Positions 16,679 through 24,013 of a DNA stretch of 41,858 nucleotides are shown here, piece after piece (the first letter of the stretch is position 1; each line of letters begins with the position of its first letter). A program made the translations under genes and the position numbers. Under the pieces are notes generated by a model. That model ran no database searches, had not been told where the DNA came from, and saw only the letters and a list, made by a program, of their open reading frames with translations. Source of the stretch: Moritella sp. PE36 (GTDB lineage: Bacteria > Pseudomonadota > Gammaproteobacteria > Enterobacterales > Moritellaceae). The stretch lies in the NCBI RefSeq assembly GCF_000170855.1, contig NZ_ABCQ01000039.1, positions 1 through 41,858 on the forward strand. The letters are read 5' to 3'.

Positions 16679-19555
16679 TTATTTATCTAACAGATCAAAA
16701 ACTTGAATATCTAAACCAAAGTCTTGAACCTGTTTTTCAATCAACTGACGATCACCGACCACAATAACAGAAAATTTATCGCTAGATAAGTAAGTCTTTG
16801 CCAATGCCTGAATTTCAGACTTATCCATGGCTTGAATAATATCAGCTTGCTGCTCAACAAAATCCGGAGATAAGTCCAATAACAACAGCTGCATTAAGAA
16901 GTTAGACTTCTGTGCAGGCGTTTCATAAGACAGTGCTTCCTGTTGTGATACGGCACTCTTCATATAATCTAACTCAGAATCTGTAATACCATTTTCGGTA
17001 TAATTTTTTAATTCTGTTAGTGTTTCTTTAATGGCATCACCAGTCACTTCCGCCCGAACATCTGCCGAAGCAGAGAAATAGCCGAATTCACGATCAGCAT
17101 AAAATCCTGTGCTGGCGCCGTATGTATACCCCTTATCTTCACGCAAGTTCTGATTTAAGCGGCTATTAAAATTACCGCCTAAGTTAAAGTTCATCAGGTT
17201 AGCTTTAAAGAAATCCCCAGTTACATCATAAGAGATAGCTGGTGATACGACTTTAATTACCGATTGCACTGCATCGGGCTTATCCACAATATACAAGGTA
17301 TTTGGTTGCCATAACGGTGCTTTTGCCAGAGAAGGATAAGTCACGGCAGGTAATCGCGCGCCTTGTTGTAAGAAACCTAACGACTTCGTTATTGCCACTT
17401 CACTGACATCACCAACCACCACGATCTTCGCTGCCGCCGAATTATAATACTGCTGATAATAAGCAAGTACATCATCGGGGGTTAACGTTGCTTGGTTTTT
17501 TAACGTACCCGACGATGGGTTACCAGTAACACGCTCTTCGCCGTACAAGATACGCTGCGTAGCTAACTGCCCCAACCAACCCACACGTTGTTGATTTTGT
17601 AATGATGCCTGTCTTGATTGTGCTTTAATCCGAGTGAAATCGGCATCAACAAAACCTGGTTTAAATAATTTTTCTTCTAATATAGCCAGTGTTGCTGGCA
17701 AGTTTTTAGATAAACTATTTACACTGATAGTCGTGCCATACAAGCCTGCAGAGAAGTTAATACTACTGCCTAATGATTGCAGCTGATCATTGAGTTCTGC
17801 CGAGCTATGTAACGCTGTCGATTGATTCATCATTGCCGCCGTTAACTTAGCAATACCGAGCTTATCTAAGCTTTCAACACGGCGCCCGCCTTTCAAGTTG
17901 ATCTGTATACTCACGGTTGGGGTTTCATCGTATACTGTACCAAGTACTTGAATGTCATTCGCAAGTGATTGACGCCATAACGTCGGTAATGTTTGCTGTG
18001 GGTTGCTACCCACCTTTGGCATAACCGAGCGATCAAAGTCATCTTGGGTAATACGCTCAGCCAGTATTTCAGCTGGCAGAAGCGTGAGCTTATCTATATT
18101 ACGCGGCGCAGGACTGAATGTCGGCTCGTGGGCGATATATTGTAATTGCCCTTTTGGTACCACACTCATAATTACTTTAGGCTTGTTTTCGAGGTATTTC
18201 TTGTACCCTGCCACCCCTTCTTCAGCACTCATATGCTTAAAGACCGACAACCCTTTGGTTAAATAATTAGGATCATTCATTAAGGTTTCCCCTAACGCCA
18301 GTTCCTTGGCTTTACCTGCTACGCTCTGCATACCAAATATCGTTGAGCTTTCAATAATCGAGCGCAAGCGGGTCACTTCAGAGTCCGCAATACCTTGTTC
18401 TGCTAACGCTTTAATCGACGTATTGATCTTATCTAGCAGCGGAGCAAGTTCCATGCCTTTGGCCGGATTAGGCTGAGTATAGATATCAAAGGTACAGCTC
18501 AGTTCACTGCAACTGTGGTAAGCCGCAACACTGGTGGCATAGCCAGTTTCGACCAGATCTTTATATAACACCGAGTTTTTACCACCGCCCAGCGCGTAGG
18601 CAAATAAATCCAGTGGTGCTTCATCTTCATGCCCCATGTATACCGTTGGGTAGCTCATATACAGCATTGGCTGAGGCACGTTATCTTCTAGGGTGATATA
18701 ACGATCATTATCAAGACTCACAGGCACAGGAACGACGTCTTTCACCTCTGGTCCTTTAGGTATACTGGCAAAATATTTATTCACCCAGGCTAAGGTATCT
18801 GTTTTATTAAATTTACCCGCGATCGTTAATGTGGCGTTGTTTGGGCCATACCAACGTAAGAAAAACTGTTTTAAATCGTTTACATCAACACGGTCCAAAT
18901 CTTCAATATAACCAATCGGTTGCCAAGAGTAAGGGTGATCCCGTGGATATAAAGCTTCACCAACGCGTTCGCCAAGTAAACCATAAGGGCGATTATCAAC
19001 ACGTTGTGAGCGCTCGTTTTTAACGGTTGCACGTTGAATTTCAAACTTACGCTGATCAACCGCATCTAATAAAAATCCCATGCGATCGGCTTCTAGCCAT
19101 AGCATCTTTTCTAATTGATTCGCCGGCACCGTTTGATAATAATTAGTCCGGTCTTGATTGGTACTGCCATTCATCGACCCGCCAGCTTCATTGACGATTT
19201 TAAAATGCTGCTGATCGCCAACATTTTTACTGCCTTGGAACATCATATGCTCGAAGAAATGCGCAAATCCTGATTTCCCCAGTTCTTCACGTGCCGATCC
19301 GACATGATAAGTCATATCAATATAAGTCAAAGGATCGGAATTATCTTCATGTAAGATAACCGTAAGACCATTGCTTAACTGATATTTTTCATAAGGAATT
19401 AACAAGCTACCCGGTGTTTTATCTTGCTTATCAACGAGGGTGATGCCTGCTGGTAATACCGCGACATCAGTATCTTTATCTAATAATGAACACCCACTCA
19501 GCAGCACTATTGCAGAGCTCAGCACTACTGCACTATAAAAAGCATTAACACGCAT
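16679..19555 (-). CDS. M16-family zinc metallopeptidase lipoprotein
   Basis: The product has about 958 residues with two M16 (pitrilysin/insulinase-type) halves. A lipoprotein signal ends in LLSGC near residue 22, so the protein is anchored in a membrane and faces the periplasm. The active half carries the inverted zinc motif HFFEH (about residue 100) in SGFAHFFEHMMFQGS and a downstream glutamate in TVKNERSQ as third ligand. The second half (about 520-950) has the RLNQNLREDKGYTYGA segment of the inactive partner half. ATG 19555 is preferred over the TTG just before it because GGGGAA stands 6 bases upstream. It sits between gshA and yqaA, where E. coli has yqaB. Substrate unknown; turnover of periplasmic peptides is plausible. 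Confidence 0.88.
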   Translation of the reverse strand: MRVNAFYSAVVLSSAIVLLSGCSLLDKDTDVAVLPAGITLVDKQDKTPGSLLIPYEKYQLSNGLTVILHEDNSDPLTYIDMTYHVGSAREELGKSGFAHFFEHMMFQGSKNVGDQQHFKIVNEAGGSMNGSTNQDRTNYYQTVPANQLEKMLWLEADRMGFLLDAVDQRKFEIQRATVKNERSQRVDNRPYGLLGERVGEALYPRDHPYSWQPIGYIEDLDRVDVNDLKQFFLRWYGPNNATLTIAGKFNKTDTLAWVNKYFASIPKGPEVKDVVPVPVSLDNDRYITLEDNVPQPMLYMSYPTVYMGHEDEAPLDLFAYALGGGKNSVLYKDLVETGYATSVAAYHSCSELSCTFDIYTQPNPAKGMELAPLLDKINTSIKALAEQGIADSEVTRLRSIIESSTIFGMQSVAGKAKELALGETLMNDPNYLTKGLSVFKHMSAEEGVAGYKKYLENKPKVIMSVVPKGQLQYIAHEPTFSPAPRNIDKLTLLPAEILAERITQDDFDRSVMPKVGSNPQQTLPTLWRQSLANDIQVLGTVYDETPTVSIQINLKGGRRVESLDKLGIAKLTAAMMNQSTALHSSAELNDQLQSLGSSINFSAGLYGTTISVNSLSKNLPATLAILEEKLFKPGFVDADFTRIKAQSRQASLQNQQRVGWLGQLATQRILYGEERVTGNPSSGTLKNQATLTPDDVLAYYQQYYNSAAAKIVVVGDVSEVAITKSLGFLQQGARLPAVTYPSLAKAPLWQPNTLYIVDKPDAVQSVIKVVSPAISYDVTGDFFKANLMNFNLGGNFNSRLNQNLREDKGYTYGASTGFYADREFGYFSASADVRAEVTGDAIKETLTELKNYTENGITDSELDYMKSAVSQQEALSYETPAQKSNFLMQLLLLDLSPDFVEQQADIIQAMDKSEIQALAKTYLSSDKFSVIVVGDRQLIEKQVQDFGLDIQVFDLLDK

Positions 19556-19606
19556 CAAAAATTCCCCGTCCGTTTAAAATTAAATATAAATATAAATATA
19601 AAGTCA

Positions 19607-20026
19607 CTAGCTAACTGCACTCATAAACCAGATCAAAATGGCATAACGAATTGATTTTCCAAACATGATTGCCATAAAAGCAAGTAGCGGATTTACACGT
19701 AACCAACCCGCTAATAAGCAAAGAATATCACCAAAAATAGGCAACCAACTAAATAATAAACTACTCCAACCCCAACGCTGGATCACATCATGCACACGCT
19801 GGTAGTGCTTATTGGCTGAAAAATCGATTGGTTTTTTCGCATGAATGAAATACCCCATATAAAAAGTGAGGATAGACCCTAAAACATTGCCACTGGTGGC
19901 CATCACAAAAAGTTGCCAATATGACCATGAACCTTCAATCAGCATCGCGGTTAATAATATTTCCGAACTACCAGGTAAAATGGTCGCTGACGTAAAACTA
20001 CTGAAAAATAATAACCAAAGACCCAT
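19607..20026 (-). CDS. yqaA: YqaA-like membrane protein (DedA/VTT-type fold)
   Basis: The product has 139 residues (E. coli YqaA 142) and about four hydrophobic segments. It shows the family start FFSSFTSATILPGSSEILL, which contains the re-entrant-loop-like LPGSSE segment, GNVLGSILTFYMGY, and a C-terminal half with RWGWSSLLFSWLPIFGD. The function of YqaA is not established; related VTT proteins affect lipid transport and membrane potential. GAGGA stands 5 bases before the ATG. Proximity to gshA is conserved with E. coli, which supports the assignment. Confidence 0.85.
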   Translation of the reverse strand: MGLWLLFFSSFTSATILPGSSEILLTAMLIEGSWSYWQLFVMATSGNVLGSILTFYMGYFIHAKKPIDFSANKHYQRVHDVIQRWGWSSLLFSWLPIFGDILCLLAGWLRVNPLLAFMAIMFGKSIRYAILIWFMSAVS

Positions 20027-20264
20027 TTAATCCTCTAAATTCATTCACTCACAGCATGTCCAGCAAGAGTATTAAGTCACACTATATATTGAAGTTAGAC
20101 GTATAATCAAAGTTAGGCATGTTAATATCATGGCTTAATGGACTTAACGACGCATTTAATATCGAACAAAAACGCCAATATTAACAGTCTCATTAAAAGT
20201 GGTAGGACAGTTTAGCCACTATATAATTCAATAAACAGTGATAAATCGCTACATTGGGGAACTT

Positions 20265-20432
20265 ATGTTTAAATTTTTTCTATTACCTTTACTGCTAAGC
20301 ATCTTATGGTTTGCTTTCCTGCAATACAATGACTGGACCATTCAGCAAGGTAAAAAGGGCTTTATCTATATTATTGGCGGCACAACGGCCATAATCGCAT
20401 TTTTCAGCTTGATGATGTACCTTACCCGCTAA
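20265..20432 (+). CDS. Small two-segment membrane protein, unknown
   Basis: The product has 55 residues from the ATG at 20265, which has GGGGAAC five bases upstream; the in-frame extension to 20238 is not supported. Two hydrophobic segments are visible (about residues 3-19, FFLLPLLLSILWFAFLQ, and 32-51, containing YIIGGTTAIIAFFSLMMYL) joined by a short polar loop (YNDWTIQQGKKG). I do not recognise a family. The good ribosome binding site and amino acid pattern suggest a real gene. It converges on the DoxX gene. Confidence 0.65.
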   Translation: MFKFFLLPLLLSILWFAFLQYNDWTIQQGKKGFIYIIGGTTAIIAFFSLMMYLTR

Positions 20433-20465
20433 GCTGGTGAGCGCTACAGCCGCCTATATGCATTA

Positions 20466-20861
20466 TCATTTCACTTTATTATCTAGCGAGAAAGCCCCAG
20501 CGCCGTGGGCGACTAACAATAAAAAACCACCGGCCAGCGCCATGTTTTTGGAAAACATGATTATCTGCATGGTATCACTAAAATCGACATGGAATATCAC
20601 CGCAGTTAATACACAAAAACCAGCTAAGGCAAAAGCCGCAATCCGGGTATGATAACCCAGGATAACCGCCAAACCACCACCAAACTCGGTAATGATAACC
20701 AAAGGTAGCAATATACCCGGTACGCCCATGGCGACCATATAGTCAGCCGTGCCCGCATAAGAAAATATCTTTCCTAATCCAGCTTGTACGAATAAGATAC
20801 CAATTAGAAAGCGACCAAGCGGCGCTGCAAACTTTTGAATGGTGAGTGTGAATTGAAGCAT
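20466..20861 (-). CDS. DoxX-family membrane protein
   Basis: The product has 131 residues and four hydrophobic segments. The DoxX family pattern is present: LGRFLIGILFVQAGLGKI near the N-terminus, GVPGILLPLVIITEFGGGLAVILGY, FHVDF, and a final KNMALAGGFLLLVAHGAGAFSLD. DoxX-type proteins are poorly characterised; some act with quinone or thiosulfate oxidation, others in oxidative stress. The ribosome binding site is weak. Downstream comes the opposing small membrane protein gene. Confidence 0.85.
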   Translation of the reverse strand: MLQFTLTIQKFAAPLGRFLIGILFVQAGLGKIFSYAGTADYMVAMGVPGILLPLVIITEFGGGLAVILGYHTRIAAFALAGFCVLTAVIFHVDFSDTMQIIMFSKNMALAGGFLLLVAHGAGAFSLDNKVK

Positions 20862-20948
20862 GATAGACCGACCAATAAAACAGGGTGTTTTCTAAGTCTA
20901 GCTCAATAATAGCAAGTGAAAATAATTGATGGGGTAAATTTCAGGTAT

Positions 20949-20976
20949 AAAAAAACCGCTATTAAGCGGTTTTTTT
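20949..20976 (-). terminator. Terminator of the tRNA operon
   Basis: ACCGCT and AGCGGT, extended by A/T pairs, enclose a 4 nt loop and end in a long T-run when read leftward. It lies 8 bases after the 3' end of the last tRNA. Confidence 0.85.
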
Positions 20977-20983
20977 ATGTTAA

Positions 20984-21075
20984 TGGCGGAGAGGGAGAGA
21001 TTCGAACTCTCGATGGGATTTAAAGCCCATACTCCCTTAGCAGGGGAGCGCCTTCGGCCACTCGGCCACCTCTCC
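20984..21075 (-). tRNA. tRNA-Ser(GCU), distal copy
   Basis: The 92 nt gene begins GGAGAGG and ends CCTCTCCGCCA with an encoded CCA. The anticodon loop sequence CTCCCCTGCTAAGGGAG gives anticodon GCU. The long variable arm (GTATGGGCTTTAAATCCCAT) is typical of serine tRNAs. This is the last gene of the operon. Its flanks lack the complementary clamp seen on the other seven tRNAs. Confidence 0.95.
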
Positions 21076-21151
21076 ACACAAACCCTATTATCATGAAAAA
21101 CATCGACAATGTAAAGACTTACATCGGAACAATTCATAATAATATAATAAA

Positions 21152-21228
21152 TGGTGCGGATGGGAGGATTCGAACCTCCGACCGCCTGGTTCGTAGCCAG
21201 GTACTCTATCCAGCTGAGCTACATCCGC
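21152..21228 (-). tRNA. tRNA-Arg(ACG), copy 1 in + coordinate order
   Basis: The 77 nt gene has acceptor stem GCGGATG/CATCCGC, discriminator A and an encoded CCA. The anticodon is ACG (loop in CCTGGCTACGAACCAGG), read as inosine after TadA editing to decode CGU, CGC and CGA. The flanks AATATAAT (21141-21148) and ATTATATT (21236-21243) are complementary. Confidence 0.97.
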
Positions 21229-21252
21229 ACAAAAAATTATATTTAAAATAGA

Positions 21253-21329
21253 TGGTGCGGATGGGAGGATTCGAACCTCCGACCGCCTGGTTCGTAGCCA
21301 GGTACTCTATCCAGCTGAGCTACATCCGC
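21253..21329 (-). tRNA. tRNA-Arg(ACG), copy 2
   Basis: The sequence is the same 77 nt as the other five Arg copies. The flanks TTAAAATAGA (21243-21252) and TCTATTTTAA (21336-21345) form a perfect 10 bp inverted repeat around the gene, the longest in the array. Confidence 0.97.
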
Positions 21330-21409
21330 ACATATTCTATTTTAAGAACTTGTTTTATTTTACCGTTTAACGAATTAAACAATAAAAATTAAATTGTGGT
21401 TTGAACAAA

Positions 21410-21486
21410 TGGTGCGGATGGGAGGATTCGAACCTCCGACCGCCTGGTTCGTAGCCAGGTACTCTATCCAGCTGAGCTACATCCGC
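21410..21486 (-). tRNA. tRNA-Arg(ACG), copy 3
   Basis: The sequence is the same as the other Arg copies. The flanks GAACAAAT (21403-21410, including the last base of CCA) and ATTTGTTC (21492-21499) form an 8 bp inverted repeat. Confidence 0.97.
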
Positions 21487-21555
21487 ACATAATTTGTTCT
21501 GTTAGGTTTTCGTTCTACAACGTCTAGTTTAAAATCTCTAGTTGATTTGAATAAA

Positions 21556-21632
21556 TGGTGCGGATGGGAGGATTCGAACCTCCGACCGCCTGGTTCGTAG
21601 CCAGGTACTCTATCCAGCTGAGCTACATCCGC
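21556..21632 (-). tRNA. tRNA-Arg(ACG), copy 4
   Basis: The sequence is the same as the other Arg copies; the base just before the mature 5' end differs (C instead of U in the RNA). The flanks GAATAAAT (21549-21556) and ATTTATTC (21638-21645) form an 8 bp inverted repeat. Confidence 0.97.
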
Positions 21633-21680
21633 GCATAATTTATTCTGTTGTTTGCCGAGCAAACGTTGTGTTAAAACCAA

Positions 21681-21757
21681 TGGTGCGGATGGGAGGATTC
21701 GAACCTCCGACCGCCTGGTTCGTAGCCAGGTACTCTATCCAGCTGAGCTACATCCGC
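21681..21757 (-). tRNA. tRNA-Arg(ACG), copy 5
   Basis: The sequence is the same as the other Arg copies. The flanks ACCAA (21676-21680) and TTGGT (21764-21768) are complementary, extended by GTTA/TAAC after a small bulge. This is the weakest clamp of the six. Confidence 0.97.
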
Positions 21758-21847
21758 ACATATTTGGTCTAACGTATAATTTTTTATAACTAGATTAAGT
21801 ATTTTCAACTTCTACTAATTACTTAGAATTAATTCTAATCGAAATAA

Positions 21848-21924
21848 TGGTGCGGATGGGAGGATTCGAACCTCCGACCGCCTGGTTCGTAGCCAGGTAC
21901 TCTATCCAGCTGAGCTACATCCGC
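21848..21924 (-). tRNA. tRNA-Arg(ACG), copy 6 (first Arg transcribed)
   Basis: The sequence is the same as the other Arg copies. The flanks GAAATAAT (21841-21848) and ATTATTTC (21930-21937) form an 8 bp inverted repeat. Confidence 0.97.
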
Positions 21925-22007
21925 ATACAATTATTTCTTCCAACGACCAAAAAGCTGACCAAAACACTATAACACATTTTTCAACATGAGATAGAAGCTA
22001 GGACAAC

Positions 22008-22101
<94 letters not shown>

Positions 22102-22116
22102 GTGTTGTTGGCGCTC

Positions 22117-22144
22117 ATAATACGGATACTGGAAAATAAGTCAA
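22117..22144 (-). promoter_or_regulatory. Promoter of the tRNA operon
   Basis: Read leftward: TTGACT (-35), 16 bases, TATTAT (-10), then the GC-rich discriminator GAGCGCC. This is the layout of stable-RNA promoters under stringent control. The start site would be near 22110, a few bases before tRNA-Ser. Confidence 0.8.
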
Positions 22145-22247
22145 ATGTTAATTAACCGCACCCAAGCAACTGTTTAAGTTTCAAACAATAAACCCACTAT
22201 TACAGCAAAGGCGTGATAAAAAGCTTAAAAATAGCGAATAACTAGGT

Positions 22248-22276
22248 AAAAAAAAGGGCTTAGCATCGCTAAACCC
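22248..22276 (-). terminator. Terminator of csrA
   Basis: Read leftward: GGGTTTAGC, loop GAT, GCTAAGCCC, then eight T. It stands about 30 bases after the csrA stop codon and separates csrA from the tRNA promoter. Confidence 0.92.
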
Positions 22277-22304
22277 AATCTGAAATAATGTTTATTATTC
22301 TACT

Positions 22305-22496
22305 TTAGAAGTTGCCTTCAGGGCTTTCGCCTTTTTCTGCTTGAATTCGCATGTAGATCTCTTCACGGTGAACAGATACTTCTTTAGGCGCATTAACACC
22401 GATACGAACTTGATTTCCTTTCACACCTAGAACTGTAACAGTAACTTCATCACCAATCATAAGCGTTTCGCCAACACGGCGCGTCAATATTAGCAT
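22305..22496 (-). CDS. csrA: Carbon storage regulator CsrA
   Basis: CsrA is a small dimeric RNA-binding protein that recognises GGA in mRNA hairpins, mostly around ribosome binding sites, and controls carbon metabolism, motility and biofilm formation. The product has 63 residues from the ATG at 22496, with GAGGAA seven bases upstream; the upstream in-frame codons are not used. [10 protein letters not shown] (with L4 and R6) and the VSVHREEIY segment with RNA-binding R44 are intact. The gene lies between aspartokinase and the Ser/Arg tRNA cluster, the order known from E. coli relatives. Confidence 0.97.
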   Translation of the reverse strand: MLILTRRVGETLMIGDEVTVTVLGVKGNQVRIGVNAPKEVSVHREEIYMRIQAEKGESPEGNF

Positions 22497-22615
22497 TAAT
22501 TTATTCCTCAACTAATTCATTATTTTTTGTTAAGCCGCTTATTATTCTATTAAAAGCTTCAATATAAAACAAGAAAAGAATAAATAAGACTTAATTTGTT
22601 GTTAATTCACTCAGT

Positions 22616-23839
22616 TCAAGCGACATCTAAGTTGAATGCAGCGTGCAGTGCACGAACACCAAGCTCTAAATATTTCTCATCAACGATCACTGAAATTTTA
22701 ATTTCAGAGGTCGAAATCAACTGCATGTTGATCCCTTCACTACCTAATACTTCAAACATTGTTTTAGCGACGCCTGGATGATTCCACATGCCGACTCCTA
22801 CTATTGAAATTTTAGCAATACGATCGTTACCTTGCACATTTTTTCCAGATAATTCTTCACAAGTCTTTTCCAAGAGTACTCTCGCGGCTTGGTAATCGTC
22901 ACGATGTACAGTAAAAGTGAAGTCAACAAGGCCATCTTTACCATGTGCATTTTGGACGATAACGTCAACATCAATACCGGCATCACCAATTGGCGTTAAG
23001 ATATTGGCTGCGACTAAAGGTTCATCAGGAATACCTGATATTGTTAAACTTGCTTCATCGCGGTTAAACGCAATGCCAGATATGATTGCTGATTCCATTT
23101 TTTTTACGTCCTCGTAAGTAATCAATGTCCCTTCACCCTCTTCAAATGAAGATAGTACACGTAAAGGTACATTGTATTTCCCTGCAAATTCGACCGAACG
23201 AATTTGTAATACTTTGGCACCTAAGCTCGCCATTTCAAGCATCTCTTCGAAAGTGATGCGATCTAATTTCCGTGCGCGCGGTTCAACCCGAGGGTCGGTG
23301 GTATAGACGCCATTAACGTCAGTATAAATCTGACATTCATCAGCTTTCAGTACAGCTGCAATTGCAACTGCGGTAGTGTCCGAGCCGCCGCGCCCTAACG
23401 TCGTGATATTATTATCTTCATCACGACCTTGGAAACCTGCAACTACGACCACTTTACCTGCATCTAGATGACGTTGTAAGTTTTCTGTTTCAACAGTTTT
23501 GATGCGCGCCTTACCATGGCTGTTATCGGTTTTCAGTTGAACCTGATCACCCGTCATTGATATCGCATCAACACCTGCTTTTTGCAGGGCGATGGTTAAC
23601 AACGCGATAGTGACCTGTTCACCTGTTGAAACTAATACATCCATTTCTCTGCGAGCTGCGTGCTCATCAAGCGCTTTTGCCATGCCCAGTAAACGGTTAG
23701 TTTCACCAGACATTGCCGACACGACCACAACTATTTGATTACCCTGTTCACAAGATTTTTTCACTCGCTGGGCAACAGCTTCAATTCGCTCAATTGAACC
23801 AACTGAAGTACCCCCATATTTTTGTACATACAACGCCAC
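22616..23839 (-). CDS. lysC: Aspartokinase (monofunctional, ACT-domain regulated)
   Basis: The enzyme phosphorylates aspartate, the first step towards lysine, threonine, methionine and diaminopimelate. The product has 407 residues with a GTG start behind AGGAAG. The kinase domain (about 1-240) shows VQKYGGTSVG, VVSAMSGETN, the STGEQ segment, GFQGRDEDNNITTLGRGGSDTTA, and YTDVNGVYTTDPR. Two ACT-type regulatory domains follow (about 260-405). The size and sequence are of the Pseudomonas/Corynebacterium type, not the longer E. coli LysC. Related genes also make the regulatory part from an internal start; here MESAIISG (near residue 248) has GAGG 11 bases upstream. Flanked by alaS and csrA. Confidence 0.92.
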   Translation of the reverse strand: MALYVQKYGGTSVGSIERIEAVAQRVKKSCEQGNQIVVVVSAMSGETNRLLGMAKALDEHAARREMDVLVSTGEQVTIALLTIALQKAGVDAISMTGDQVQLKTDNSHGKARIKTVETENLQRHLDAGKVVVVAGFQGRDEDNNITTLGRGGSDTTAVAIAAVLKADECQIYTDVNGVYTTDPRVEPRARKLDRITFEEMLEMASLGAKVLQIRSVEFAGKYNVPLRVLSSFEEGEGTLITYEDVKKMESAIISGIAFNRDEASLTISGIPDEPLVAANILTPIGDAGIDVDVIVQNAHGKDGLVDFTFTVHRDDYQAARVLLEKTCEELSGKNVQGNDRIAKISIVGVGMWNHPGVAKTMFEVLGSEGINMQLISTSEIKISVIVDEKYLELGVRALHAAFNLDVA

Positions 23840-23887
23840 AACAACTTCCTTTAATAACCTTTAAATTTATCACCGCCTGTGCTCAGA

Positions 23888-23915
23888 ACAAGAAGTAGTA
23901 CCGTCTACTTCTTGT
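23888..23915 (-). other. Hairpin upstream of aspartokinase
   Basis: ACAAGAAGTAG and CTACTTCTTGT form a perfect 11 bp stem with a 6 nt loop, in the alaS-lysC spacer. No U-run follows leftward. It could be a weak alaS terminator or a lysC leader structure. The spacer does not show the conserved core of a lysine riboswitch. Confidence 0.5.
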
Positions 23916-24013
23916 CATTACACTGTTTATTTAGACTTAGTTAACCACCATTAACGATTCGTTAATCATTGCTAACTAACTATTTCTAATTAATAGTACT
24001 CACTAGTACTGAC

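Noticed and set aside
20437-20652. Rightward ORF overlapping the DoxX gene
   Set aside because: It is fully antisense to a clear DoxX-family gene.
20898-21680. Leftward ORFs over tRNA genes
   Set aside because: The ORFs span structured tRNA genes and the operon terminator; they are artefacts of stop-free tRNA sequence.
23840-24013. Lysine riboswitch ahead of aspartokinase
   Set aside because: The conserved riboswitch core is not recognisable; only a simple 11 bp hairpin is present.
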